Below are positions 1 through 5,037 of a DNA stretch of 5,037 bases, piece by piece. Under the pieces are notes generated by a model. The model saw nothing but the letters and a program-made list of their open reading frames with translations. It was not told where the DNA came from and did no database searches. The stretch spans positions 1 to 5,037 of the forward strand of contig CAZTKP010000182.1 of NCBI GenBank assembly GCA_964614215.1. The letters run 5' to 3'. Numbering within the stretch: the first letter of the stretch is position 1; each line of letters opens with the position of its first letter. Origin of the DNA: CAZTKP01 sp964614215. GTDB taxonomy: Bacteria > UBP6 > UBA1177. The position numbers and the translations under genes were made by a program.

Positions 1-11
1 GTTCAGGGACA

Positions 12-40
12 TTGATTTTTTTAATAAATTATGTTTTAAA
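12..40 (+). promoter_or_regulatory. Possible sigma70-type promoter for the tandem TPR/membrane genes
   Basis: TTGATT at 12-17 and TTTAAA at 35-40 are separated by 17 bp, and each matches the sigma70 consensus hexamer at four of six positions. The stretch is so AT-rich that such pairs arise easily by chance, and the true promoter could lie left of the window. It is offered only as the best candidate in the 84 bases before the first gene. Confidence 0.22.
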
Positions 41-53
41 CTGGAACTAATAG

Positions 54-67
54 AAATGAATTCATTT
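54..67. repeat. Perfect 14-bp palindrome in the leader of the first gene
   Basis: AAATGAATTCATTT is a perfect inverted repeat centred between 60 and 61. It extends to 51-70 if one G-T pair is allowed. It sits between the candidate promoter and the Shine-Dalgarno site at 73-76, a position suited to an operator or a small 5' leader hairpin. The composition is AT-rich, so chance is not excluded. Confidence 0.4.
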
Positions 68-72
68 TTAAT

Positions 73-76
73 GGAG
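73..76 (+). promoter_or_regulatory. Ribosome binding site that fixes the TTG start at 85
   Basis: GGAG at 73-76 lies eight bases before the TTG at 85. No ATG or GTG occurs in this frame between the upstream stop at 37-39 and this TTG. Only a start here gives the Lys-Lys plus hydrophobic signal peptide, so the site supports TTG initiation. Confidence 0.6.
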
Positions 77-84
77 CATCCCTT

Positions 85-1215
85 TTGAAAAAGCTTTCTG
101 TTTCGATCCTGATAGTTCTGTTAATGACCGGGACTTACATTTACGCTGAGGAAAAAGATGAAAGCTACGGTCTTATTATTGAAAGCAAAAAAGCTAGTAA
201 AAAAACAGAAGTTCCAAAGGAGAAAAGCCGTATAGGATGCCGATCAGAAGCAGACTCCTACCGGCGTTATGTAAAAACAATTAAAGGTTATTCTAAAGGT
301 GATGAAAATAAGCTGAAAAAACACCTTGAATGCTGGCCTGACAGAAATGTAATGCTCATGCTTGCACAAATGTACGTTAAGAGAAAAAACTTCTATCTTG
401 CAAAAAAAGTCTATCTGGAAGCAGGCGCCGAAAAAGAAGCTCTTCTTGTTGACAAGATTTTAAAAGCTAATGAAAAAAAAGGGGATCGTGAAAGATTTAT
501 ACAGAAGTCATTAAAGATCTCGGGGCAACTAAAACGCAAAGCACATGAACTTAAACAACTTGGTATAACGTTTTCAATAATAGGTCCGATGCTTGCAGGG
601 GCGGGATTTGGTCTTTTTCTTTATGACAAAGCGTTTGGCGTATACAATTCGCCTACAGCTCAGTATGCACTGATGTTTTCAGGATTATCCATGCTCGGCG
701 GCGGAATCACAATGAACTACTTTGCTGATTATAAAAGAGAGATGTCATATGCCTATCAGGATATTGCCACAGATCACTATGAAATTGGCGCTACACCGAC
801 CCAGTACTACGAGTTTTCAGGATTAGAAACCAAGACAAGAAAAAAAATGATTAAAAAACTCCGCGCACACGGGGCATCCTTAATTATTCTATCTGTTCCT
901 CTGATCATTATTTCCGCATTTTCAATGGTCGATGCATATAAATGGGTGGCAGGCGGACATTCTATTTTTGATATTGATGATTGGGTAGGCGGGCTTTTTT
1001 ACAATCTTTTTAGAATTCCGGCTGTAATTATTGCTGAAGTACTGACACTTGTTCCGGGAATAACCTGCCTAATCGGCGGAATTTCCATGATAGTCCGATC
1101 ATATGAATGGGAAAATAAAAATAAACCTAAGTCAGTTTTAACTTTAAGCAGTATAACGCCGATGATAGATCCGTTAACGAGATCATACGGGATCAGCGTA
1201 GGGTTTTCATTTTAG
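85..1215 (+). CDS. Secreted/envelope TPR protein with membrane segments and outer-membrane-like C-terminus (paralogue 1)
   Basis: No named family is recognised. Translation starts at TTG and yields 376 residues. Residues 1-21 are a signal peptide (KK, then a hydrophobic core, likely cut after Ala21), followed by a Lys/Glu-rich linker to about 55 with Cys52. Around residues 87-120 the spacing Ala94, Tyr97, Ala106, Tyr110, Ala113 fits one tetratricopeptide repeat exactly; the segment before it (about 58-84) resembles a degenerate repeat. Glycine-rich hydrophobic segments follow at about 157-180, 193-213, 262-282 and 302-338, the last long enough for two passes. The final stretch, ending in YGISVGFSF, looks like closing beta strands with a terminal Phe, as in many outer-membrane proteins. 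The next gene is a full-length paralogue 14 bp downstream, probably co-transcribed. The protein is likely part of an envelope complex, with the TPR binding a partner; that role is inference. Whether it sits in the inner or outer membrane is unclear. Confidence 0.85.
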   Translation: MKKLSVSILIVLLMTGTYIYAEEKDESYGLIIESKKASKKTEVPKEKSRIGCRSEADSYRRYVKTIKGYSKGDENKLKKHLECWPDRNVMLMLAQMYVKRKNFYLAKKVYLEAGAEKEALLVDKILKANEKKGDRERFIQKSLKISGQLKRKAHELKQLGITFSIIGPMLAGAGFGLFLYDKAFGVYNSPTAQYALMFSGLSMLGGGITMNYFADYKREMSYAYQDIATDHYEIGATPTQYYEFSGLETKTRKKMIKKLRAHGASLIILSVPLIIISAFSMVDAYKWVAGGHSIFDIDDWVGGLFYNLFRIPAVIIAEVLTLVPGITCLIGGISMIVRSYEWENKNKPKSVLTLSSITPMIDPLTRSYGISVGFSF

Positions 1216-1229
1216 CAGAGAACAAAATA

Positions 1230-2258
1230 ATGAAAGTTGTAAAATTCGTTGTATTTCTAATCCTGATCGTTAACAGCACGAATATTTTTGCAGCAAGTCT
1301 TTCAAAAGGCGAATCACGAAGGAAGCTGATCCAAAAAGCTCAGGAGGCATATAAAGAAGGTCATATTAAAAAAGCTGTGAAACTATATAAGCAGCACCTG
1401 AGAAGCTGGAAAGATATTGAAGCATCAAAAGAACTGGCTGGAATATATCTGTCTCAGGAAAAATACTTCCTTGCAGGAAAAATATACTATGAAGCAAAAC
1501 TTTTTGATGAATATAAAAAAGTTGAACAACTGAGGCTTAAACATAAAGAGGACAACGGAAATCCCAAGGTTTGGGAAAAAGCCAGGATCGCGGCGGAAAG
1601 AAAAAAAACTTCCAGCAGGATCAGACGGGGTTTCGGAGCAGCAATGATGATCGCAGGACCTATCTTTGCGGGAACAGGATTTAGCCTCCTGATCGCTGAA
1701 AACGTTTACGGCAGAGAAAATAACAAGTATCTTCAGTATGCATTTATGATCGGAGGACTTACTATGACAGGTGGTGGAGTAATGCTCGATTATTCCGCTG
1801 ATTATAACCGGAACATTTCTGAAGTTTATTCACTTATATCAGAGAAATACTACGATTCCGGAACTACTACAAAAGAATACTATCTTGAAACGGGAATGGA
1901 TAAGATCGTAAAAAAGAGCAGCGTAAAAAGTCTCAATGCTCACGGAGCCGGACTTTTGCTTATCTCACTTCCTCTTTTTGCAGTCGGGATCTACTCATTT
2001 TACGAATCCAGTAAAGTTTTTTCAGGGGATACAACAACTTCAGAAAAGGTTCTTAATGCTTACATCTATGCAATGCAGTCTCTCGTCTTTGCGCCTCCGA
2101 TAATACTTGTTGTTACCGGAGTTATTTATTTTATGAAAGCTTCCAGATTTGAAGTTTTAGGAGTAGATAGTGATACAAAGATCAGTCTCAACTATATTTC
2201 TCCAAAGATCGATCCGATAACAAAAACTTACGGAATAAGTATGGGGTTTTCCTTTTAA
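1230..2258 (+). CDS. Secreted/envelope TPR protein with membrane segments and outer-membrane-like C-terminus (paralogue 2)
   Basis: The function is not recognised. The 342-residue product aligns with its upstream neighbour almost end to end but lacks most of that protein's charged linker and has no cysteines. An ATG start with a weak AGAG nine bases upstream suggests coupling to the preceding gene. A signal peptide covers residues 1-21 (core FVVFLILIV, cut after Ala21 or Ala22). Two TPR-like repeats follow: about 30-62 (Ala37, Ala40, Ala49, Tyr53) and 63-96 (Ala70, Tyr73, Ala82, Tyr86, Ala89), the second with exact TPR spacing. Hydrophobic segments lie at about 134-156, 169-190, 238-258 and 279-302. 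Shared blocks include GPxxAGxGF, QYAxMxxGLxMxGGG, LxAHGA and the C-terminal IDPxTxxYGISxGFSF; the last 18 residues match the paralogue at 13 positions. The pair probably arose by tandem duplication and may form a hetero-oligomer (inference). Its stop codon overlaps that of the convergent lyase gene. Confidence 0.87.
   Translation: MKVVKFVVFLILIVNSTNIFAASLSKGESRRKLIQKAQEAYKEGHIKKAVKLYKQHLRSWKDIEASKELAGIYLSQEKYFLAGKIYYEAKLFDEYKKVEQLRLKHKEDNGNPKVWEKARIAAERKKTSSRIRRGFGAAMMIAGPIFAGTGFSLLIAENVYGRENNKYLQYAFMIGGLTMTGGGVMLDYSADYNRNISEVYSLISEKYYDSGTTTKEYYLETGMDKIVKKSSVKSLNAHGAGLLLISLPLFAVGIYSFYESSKVFSGDTTTSEKVLNAYIYAMQSLVFAPPIILVVTGVIYFMKASRFEVLGVDSDTKISLNYISPKIDPITKTYGISMGFSF
2222..2240 (-). terminator. 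Weak candidate terminator for the - strand pab operon
   Basis: On the - strand, about 15 bases past the lyase stop, ACTTA and TAAGT form a five-bp stem (six with a T-G pair) around a short loop, followed by TTTT. The stem is short and AT-rich, so termination would be inefficient. It lies inside the 3' end of the + strand gene, the only place available given the overlapping convergent stops. Confidence 0.22.
2255..2258. other. Shared TTAA carrying the stop codons of two convergent genes
   Basis: The + strand gene ends in TAA at 2256-2258 and the - strand gene ends in TAA read from 2257-2255. The self-complementary TTAA therefore serves both frames in a four-base tail-to-tail overlap. There is no intergenic space. 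Confidence 0.9.
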
Positions 2259-2851
2259 GGTTCCGTCTTGATCACGCCTCTAAGTGCATTTGTGAGAACA
2301 ACTTCATTGTTTTTTAAAATATCAGCTTTAAACCACTGTTCTTTGACTGTTTCGCCTTTTTCCTGAAGTTCCCTGATGAAATGTTTTCTTCCGATCCCTG
2401 CCAGAATTTTTCCATCAGCAGGTGGAATCAGATATCCGTCTTCAGTTTTCACAAAAACGTTGGTATAACTTCCCTCAAGGACAAAACCTGTCTCTTTTTC
2501 AATTAGAATGACCTCTTCTTCAGGATTTTCAGTATGCAATTTATGCGGCCAGATCTTGTAAGCGCCCTGAGGTTTATCAATTTCCTTAAATCTAAGTTTC
2601 AGCGGTTTCTCAAGATCTGAAAAAGACTCGATAGTTGTCTCCAGCTTTCCGTCTTCATAAAGAATTATCCTCATTCTGGCTTCTTTAAGGTCATTGGATC
2701 TCAGTCTGTTATTTACAGCTTCAAAAATAGAGTCCTCTGTTACATTCACATTGAGAAATTCGGCGCCTTTTCGGATTCTCTCAACATGATCTTCGATCCA
2801 CTTAGGTTCAAAGTTGTGAACTCTCAACGTTGTAAAAACCGCTTTATTCAA
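2255..2851 (-). CDS. pabC: Aminodeoxychorismate lyase-like class IV PLP aminotransferase-fold protein (compact form)
   Basis: Probable 4-amino-4-deoxychorismate lyase, which releases pyruvate to give 4-aminobenzoate for folate in the cytoplasm. The fold-type IV PLP signature is visible in order: FTTLRV near the N-terminus, HVERIRKGAEFL (22-33), the likely PLP lysine Lys99 in AYKIW (Lys104 is an alternative), EGSYTN with Glu126 at the cofactor-binding position (126-131), GKILAGIGR (147-155), and TNALRGVI (187-194). At 198 residues it is clearly shorter than the roughly 270 of E. coli PabC: it starts almost at the FTTLRV block and stops just after LRGVI, as do lyase domains fused to PabB in some bacteria. 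Translation starts at TTG, with AGGTG five bases upstream that includes part of the preceding gene's TAG stop, implying coupling. A branched-chain or D-amino-acid aminotransferase is possible on family grounds, but pabB in the same operon favours the lyase. Confidence 0.82.
   Translation of the reverse strand: MNKAVFTTLRVHNFEPKWIEDHVERIRKGAEFLNVNVTEDSIFEAVNNRLRSNDLKEARMRIILYEDGKLETTIESFSDLEKPLKLRFKEIDKPQGAYKIWPHKLHTENPEEEVILIEKETGFVLEGSYTNVFVKTEDGYLIPPADGKILAGIGRKHFIRELQEKGETVKEQWFKADILKNNEVVLTNALRGVIKTEP
2297..2315 (+). terminator. Weak candidate terminator for the + strand TPR gene pair
   Basis: About 38 bases past the + strand stop, AACAA (2297-2301) and TTGTT (2307-2311) can pair around a five-base loop and are followed by TTTT (2312-2315). 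Only one G-C pair is in the stem, so this is marginal. It lies within the antisense of the lyase C-terminal coding region. Confidence 0.2.
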
Positions 2852-2856
2852 AGTTT

Positions 2857-2861
2857 CACCT
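2857..2861 (-). promoter_or_regulatory. Ribosome binding site overlapping the upstream stop codon; fixes the lyase TTG start
   Basis: Read on the - strand, TAGGTGAAACT precedes the TTG at 2851-2849. The TAG is the stop of the barrel-like lipoprotein gene, and its AG begins the AGGTG Shine-Dalgarno core five bases before the TTG. The only nearby alternative start (GTG at 2859-2857) runs into TGA within four codons. This arrangement favours translational coupling. Confidence 0.6.
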
Positions 2862-3579
2862 ACCAGTTATATCCAAGAAGGGTTATAGCGGGACCGAAAG
2901 AAAATGGATAACCACTTTCTTTTCCGAATGCATTCCAGGCAAGCCCCACTTCAACTGAAGAATAGAGATTCTCCGTATAGTTTATCTGCAAACCTATTGA
3001 ATGTACTCCATAAAAAGCAGTAGCCCAACCATCAGTATAGATGAGATTTAAGTTGTTGCCGAAATACATTCCGACATAATTATTGAACCTGACTCCATAA
3101 TCAAATTGAAAAAATCCCCCAAATGCAAATTCCCACGCACCTTTACCATTCTGATCAAAATCAGCGTCATCATTATAATAATCATCTTCATCTTCCGTTC
3201 TAAGATAAGCACCCCCAAGCATCAGCCCTCCGCCGATAGAACATTTAAATCCTGTTCTCTGCGCAAGATAGTAATGCACACCTAAACTACCAAGATAAGC
3301 ATCCGAAAAATGATCTGTCCCGATATTAGACATCACAAAATTCAAATCCAGATCTATCTTCGGGTGTACACTGACAAAGATCTGGGGTTCAAGCAGAAAA
3401 AACGGAGTGTCAGCATAACCGTTAATGGGAACCATATAAGCTGTTCCTGCATCAACGGCTCCTGACCCAGGAGTTCCTGTAGATTCAGGCATTCTTCCTG
3501 TGATGCTCCTTATCGGAGGAACACAGCTGTTCATTATCAAAATAATTGAAAACAGAAAAAGAATAGTAAGCTTTTTCAT
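2860..3579 (-). CDS. Predicted lipoprotein with beta-barrel-like mature region, between pabB and pabC
   Basis: No named family is recognised. The 239-residue protein opens with Lys-Lys, a hydrophobic run and IMNSC, a plausible though imperfect lipobox with Cys19 as the lipidated residue. The mature part has alternating Gly/aromatic/polar strands, such as VGMYFGNNLNLIY (169-181) and HSIGLQINY (193-201), and ends in LGYNW. A terminal aromatic residue after short beta strands is typical of outer-membrane barrels, so an OmpW-like or small-porin-like fold is plausible. A very acidic stretch (129-144) leads into DFDQNG, a DxDxNG pattern like calcium-binding loops, probably in a surface loop. The ATG has AGAGGA only two bases upstream, a close spacing. 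The gene lies 55 bp after pabB and 8 bp before the lyase gene, so it is probably in the same transcript. A role in pABA synthesis is not evident. A sixth gene ending in the same LGYNW lies upstream of pabB. Confidence 0.8.
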   Translation of the reverse strand: MKKLTILFLFSIILIMNSCVPPIRSITGRMPESTGTPGSGAVDAGTAYMVPINGYADTPFFLLEPQIFVSVHPKIDLDLNFVMSNIGTDHFSDAYLGSLGVHYYLAQRTGFKCSIGGGLMLGGAYLRTEDEDDYYNDDADFDQNGKGAWEFAFGGFFQFDYGVRFNNYVGMYFGNNLNLIYTDGWATAFYGVHSIGLQINYTENLYSSVEVGLAWNAFGKESGYPFSFGPAITLLGYNW

Positions 3580-3600
3580 TGTCCTCTATAGCCCGAACAC

Positions 3601-3614
3601 TTGTTACACAACAA
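3601..3614. repeat. Small inverted repeat in the pabB-lipoprotein gap
   Basis: TTGTT and AACAA flank four bases (ACAC) in the 55-bp gap between the two - strand genes. No T-run follows on the - strand, so it does not look like a terminator. It may be a weak processing hairpin or chance in AT-rich DNA. Confidence 0.25.
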
Positions 3615-3634
3615 TTGAACTTTTAGTATCTGTA

Positions 3635-4948
3635 TTACCAGAATTTTATCTTAACGTCATCAAAAATGTTCAAAAAAGCTTTCAACTTCACCAAAGTTTC
3701 TTCAAATTCACTTTCAGGGTCACTTTTCCAGGTAATTCCGCCGCCTGTTGAATAGATCAAGGTGTCTCCAACTCTCTGAACAGTTCTTATCGGAATATTG
3801 AAAACAGTCTTACCGTTAAGTCCGACAAAACCTATGGCTCCCGTGTAGATATTTCTGCGATATTTCTCAAGATCACCAATAATCCTCATGGCACTTTCCT
3901 TTGGCGCACCGGTGATCGAACCTCCCGGAAAAATGGATGTGAAAAGTTCAGCTCTTCTATCTTTTTCAATAAAACCCGACACAGAAGAGTAAAGATGAAA
4001 AAGAGTCGGAAACTCCATAGTTTTTGCATGAAAATCAACGTTAACAGAACCAGCTTGAGCAACTTTACCGATGTCATTTCTCACAAGATCGACTATCATT
4101 GCAAGTTCAGCGCGGTCTTTTTCACTATTTTCAAGCTCTTTTTGGAGCTTATTATTCTCAGTTTCATCCGCTGTTTTTTTAATTGTACCTTTTATGGGAA
4201 AACTACTGATCTTATTGAAGTTTTCAAACTTAAGCAGACACTCCGGAGAAATTGAAAGAACCTCAACATCTTCACAGTTAAAATAAACGGCATAATCAAC
4301 ATGATTTTTTGAAAGATACTTCTCAAAAAGAACCCACGAAGGAGTTCTTGTTTTTATTTTTACCGGATAAGTGAAATTCACCTGATAGACATCACCCTCA
4401 CCTATCAGTCGCCTTATCTCATCAATTGATTTTAAATAAGTTTCCTTTGATATCTGGGCATCAGCACGAAGATTTTCCTTTTCATAGCTAATTTCAGGAA
4501 CCGGCTCGTCAAGCTCTTTAAGGAATTCATCTATTCTTTCATCCATTGAGACCTTTGAAAATGAAGCATCGACAACAACCAGTGCCGCCCTTTTCTCAAA
4601 GTTATCCACGACCAGAAAACTATCAGAGCAGATAAAAAACGCCTCAGGGATCTTTATATTTTCAGGATAGGAGCTGTTTTTAAATTCATTCATAAATTCA
4701 TAAGAGAAAAACCCTGAAAAGATCGGAATCGGAAACTCCATATCAGCAACCTCATCAAACTCAAAAAGCGTCTTTACAACATCACCTTTAATTTGTTCCA
4801 GAGGATTGAGAACAAGAATCGAATATCTTCCGTGATCGCTATCAAGACCGCTACTGTAAAAAAGGATCCTGTTAACCCTTTTTGAAGTCAGATAACTGAG
4901 CTTTTTTAGACTTGGAACAGCTTTAAGTTCCACCCTTTTAATATCCAA
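3635..4948 (-). CDS. pabB: Aminodeoxychorismate synthase component I
   Basis: Cytoplasmic chorismate-utilising enzyme that forms 4-amino-4-deoxychorismate, the first step from chorismate to 4-aminobenzoate and folate. At 437 residues it is close to the usual PabB length of about 450. The chorismate-binding domain fills roughly 165-428: GDVYQVN (185-191), SPE (234-236), PIKGT (251-255), DRAELAMIVDLVRNDIG (278-294), FHLYSSV (317-323), PGGSITGAPK (341-350), RRNIYTGAIG (364-373) and the C-terminal GGGI...EFEET block (402-418). Glu281 and Glu417 occupy the magnesium-binding positions. Lys253 in PIKGT is the key discriminator: anthranilate synthases normally have PIAGT, and the Lys forms the covalent intermediate in PabB. 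The N-terminal 150 residues are divergent. The start is TTG with a near-perfect AAGGAGGT, and no other in-frame start is close upstream. The PabA glutaminase is not in the window, so it is encoded elsewhere or ammonia is used. Confidence 0.95.
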   Translation of the reverse strand: MDIKRVELKAVPSLKKLSYLTSKRVNRILFYSSGLDSDHGRYSILVLNPLEQIKGDVVKTLFEFDEVADMEFPIPIFSGFFSYEFMNEFKNSSYPENIKIPEAFFICSDSFLVVDNFEKRAALVVVDASFSKVSMDERIDEFLKELDEPVPEISYEKENLRADAQISKETYLKSIDEIRRLIGEGDVYQVNFTYPVKIKTRTPSWVLFEKYLSKNHVDYAVYFNCEDVEVLSISPECLLKFENFNKISSFPIKGTIKKTADETENNKLQKELENSEKDRAELAMIVDLVRNDIGKVAQAGSVNVDFHAKTMEFPTLFHLYSSVSGFIEKDRRAELFTSIFPGGSITGAPKESAMRIIGDLEKYRRNIYTGAIGFVGLNGKTVFNIPIRTVQRVGDTLIYSTGGGITWKSDPESEFEETLVKLKAFLNIFDDVKIKFW

Positions 4949-4952
4949 GCGT

Positions 4953-4960
4953 ACCTCCTT
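4953..4960 (-). promoter_or_regulatory. Strong Shine-Dalgarno site of pabB; fixes its TTG start
   Basis: On the - strand AAGGAGGT, eight bases complementary to the usual 16S rRNA tail, ends four bases before the TTG at 4948-4946. It is the strongest ribosome binding site in the window and may compensate for the weaker TTG codon. Confidence 0.75.
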
Positions 4961-4964
4961 TGAA

Positions 4965-4974
4965 CTTCGCGAAG
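4965..4974. repeat. Perfect 10-bp palindrome just upstream of the pabB ribosome binding site
   Basis: CTTCGCGAAG is self-complementary and lies four bases before the pabB Shine-Dalgarno core, in the 68-bp gap after the upstream gene. It could be a small hairpin or a protein-binding site near the translation start. It is GC-rich at its centre compared with its surroundings, but short. Confidence 0.35.
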
Positions 4975-5016
4975 AATATCAGATTTAAGATGTTTTGCAA
5001 TTGAAGATTTAGAGGG

Positions 5017-5037
5017 CTACCAGTTGTATCCAAGAAA
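5017..5037 (-). CDS. 3' end of a probable paralogue of the barrel-like lipoprotein (partial)
   Basis: On the - strand the window edge reads FLGYNW followed by TAG. The complete lipoprotein gene ends LLGYNW and TAG, and the two 21-base ends agree at 19 positions including the stop codon. This is far too short for a firm call, but the match of a five-residue tail plus stop, in the same orientation and at the same place relative to a downstream pab gene, suggests a second copy of that family cut by the window edge. It would lie 68 bp upstream of pabB, with no hairpin/T-run terminator seen in between, so it may be the preceding gene of the same operon. Confidence 0.6.
   Translation of the reverse strand, partial: FLGYNW

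Noticed and set aside
71..88. Five-codon ATG mini-frame (MEHPF) whose TGA overlaps the TTG start of the first gene
   Set aside because: It has no ribosome binding site of its own, and the GGAG within it is better explained as the site for the TTG. Reinitiation coupling is possible but not supported.
3580..3606. Possible promoter for the lipoprotein gene (TTGTGT or TTGTTG with TATAGA on the - strand)
   Set aside because: The TATAGA overlaps the Shine-Dalgarno site, so transcription would start at or past the ATG. It is most likely chance in AT-rich DNA.
3500..3751. Open frame on the + strand spanning the lipoprotein start and pabB end
   Set aside because: It lies antisense to two well-supported genes and the gap between them, and its product shows no recognisable features. 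It is a shadow frame.
3886..4286. Three further open frames (one on -, two on +) within pabB
   Set aside because: All lie inside the strongly conserved chorismate-binding domain of pabB in other frames, with no domain signature of their own.
3635..4948. Alternative call of anthranilate synthase component I (TrpE) for the chorismate-binding enzyme
   Set aside because: PIKGT with the catalytic Lys instead of PIAGT, together with a PabC-like gene nearby, favours PabB; no trp genes are present.
3609..5005. The 8-mer TTCAATTG found on the - strand 10-20 bases after both the pabB stop and the right-edge gene stop
   Set aside because: Eight AT-rich bases recurring twice are not significant, and no flanking similarity extends the match.

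Overview
The window is AT-rich and tightly packed. It holds five complete protein genes plus the last codons of a sixth, and I see no RNA genes, CRISPR arrays or insertion sequences. Signal peptides, a probable lipoprotein signal, beta-strand-rich secreted proteins and C-termini ending in an aromatic residue point to a diderm (Gram-negative-type) bacterium. Strong Shine-Dalgarno sites and frequent TTG starts are also present. The sequence alone does not let me name a phylum.

Left half (1-2258, + strand): a short leader with a perfect 14-bp palindrome, then two adjacent paralogous genes 14 bp apart. Each encodes a secretion signal, a short TPR-type helical region, four or so hydrophobic segments rich in glycine, and a near-identical C-terminal tail that looks like the last strands of an outer-membrane protein. 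No known function is recognised. They look like a tandem duplication within a lineage-specific envelope family.

Right half (2255-5037, - strand): a probable operon read right to left. The order is the 3' tip of a gene ending in LGYNW, then pabB (4-amino-4-deoxychorismate synthase component I), then a predicted lipoprotein/beta-barrel-like protein that also ends in LGYNW, then a compact pabC-like aminodeoxychorismate lyase. PabB and PabC would together convert chorismate (with ammonia or a PabA partner not in the window) to 4-aminobenzoate for folate synthesis. The two pab genes are separated by an unrelated-looking envelope gene, and a probable paralogue of that gene lies directly upstream of pabB.

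The two transcription units converge and share a four-base TTAA that supplies the stop codon of both the second + strand gene and pabC, so any terminators must lie inside the opposing gene. Weak hairpin/T-run candidates are present on both sides. I found no clear evidence of a new defence, mobile or RNA system. The most interesting features are the paired TPR/membrane proteins with an outer-membrane-like tail and the interleaving of envelope genes with the pab genes.
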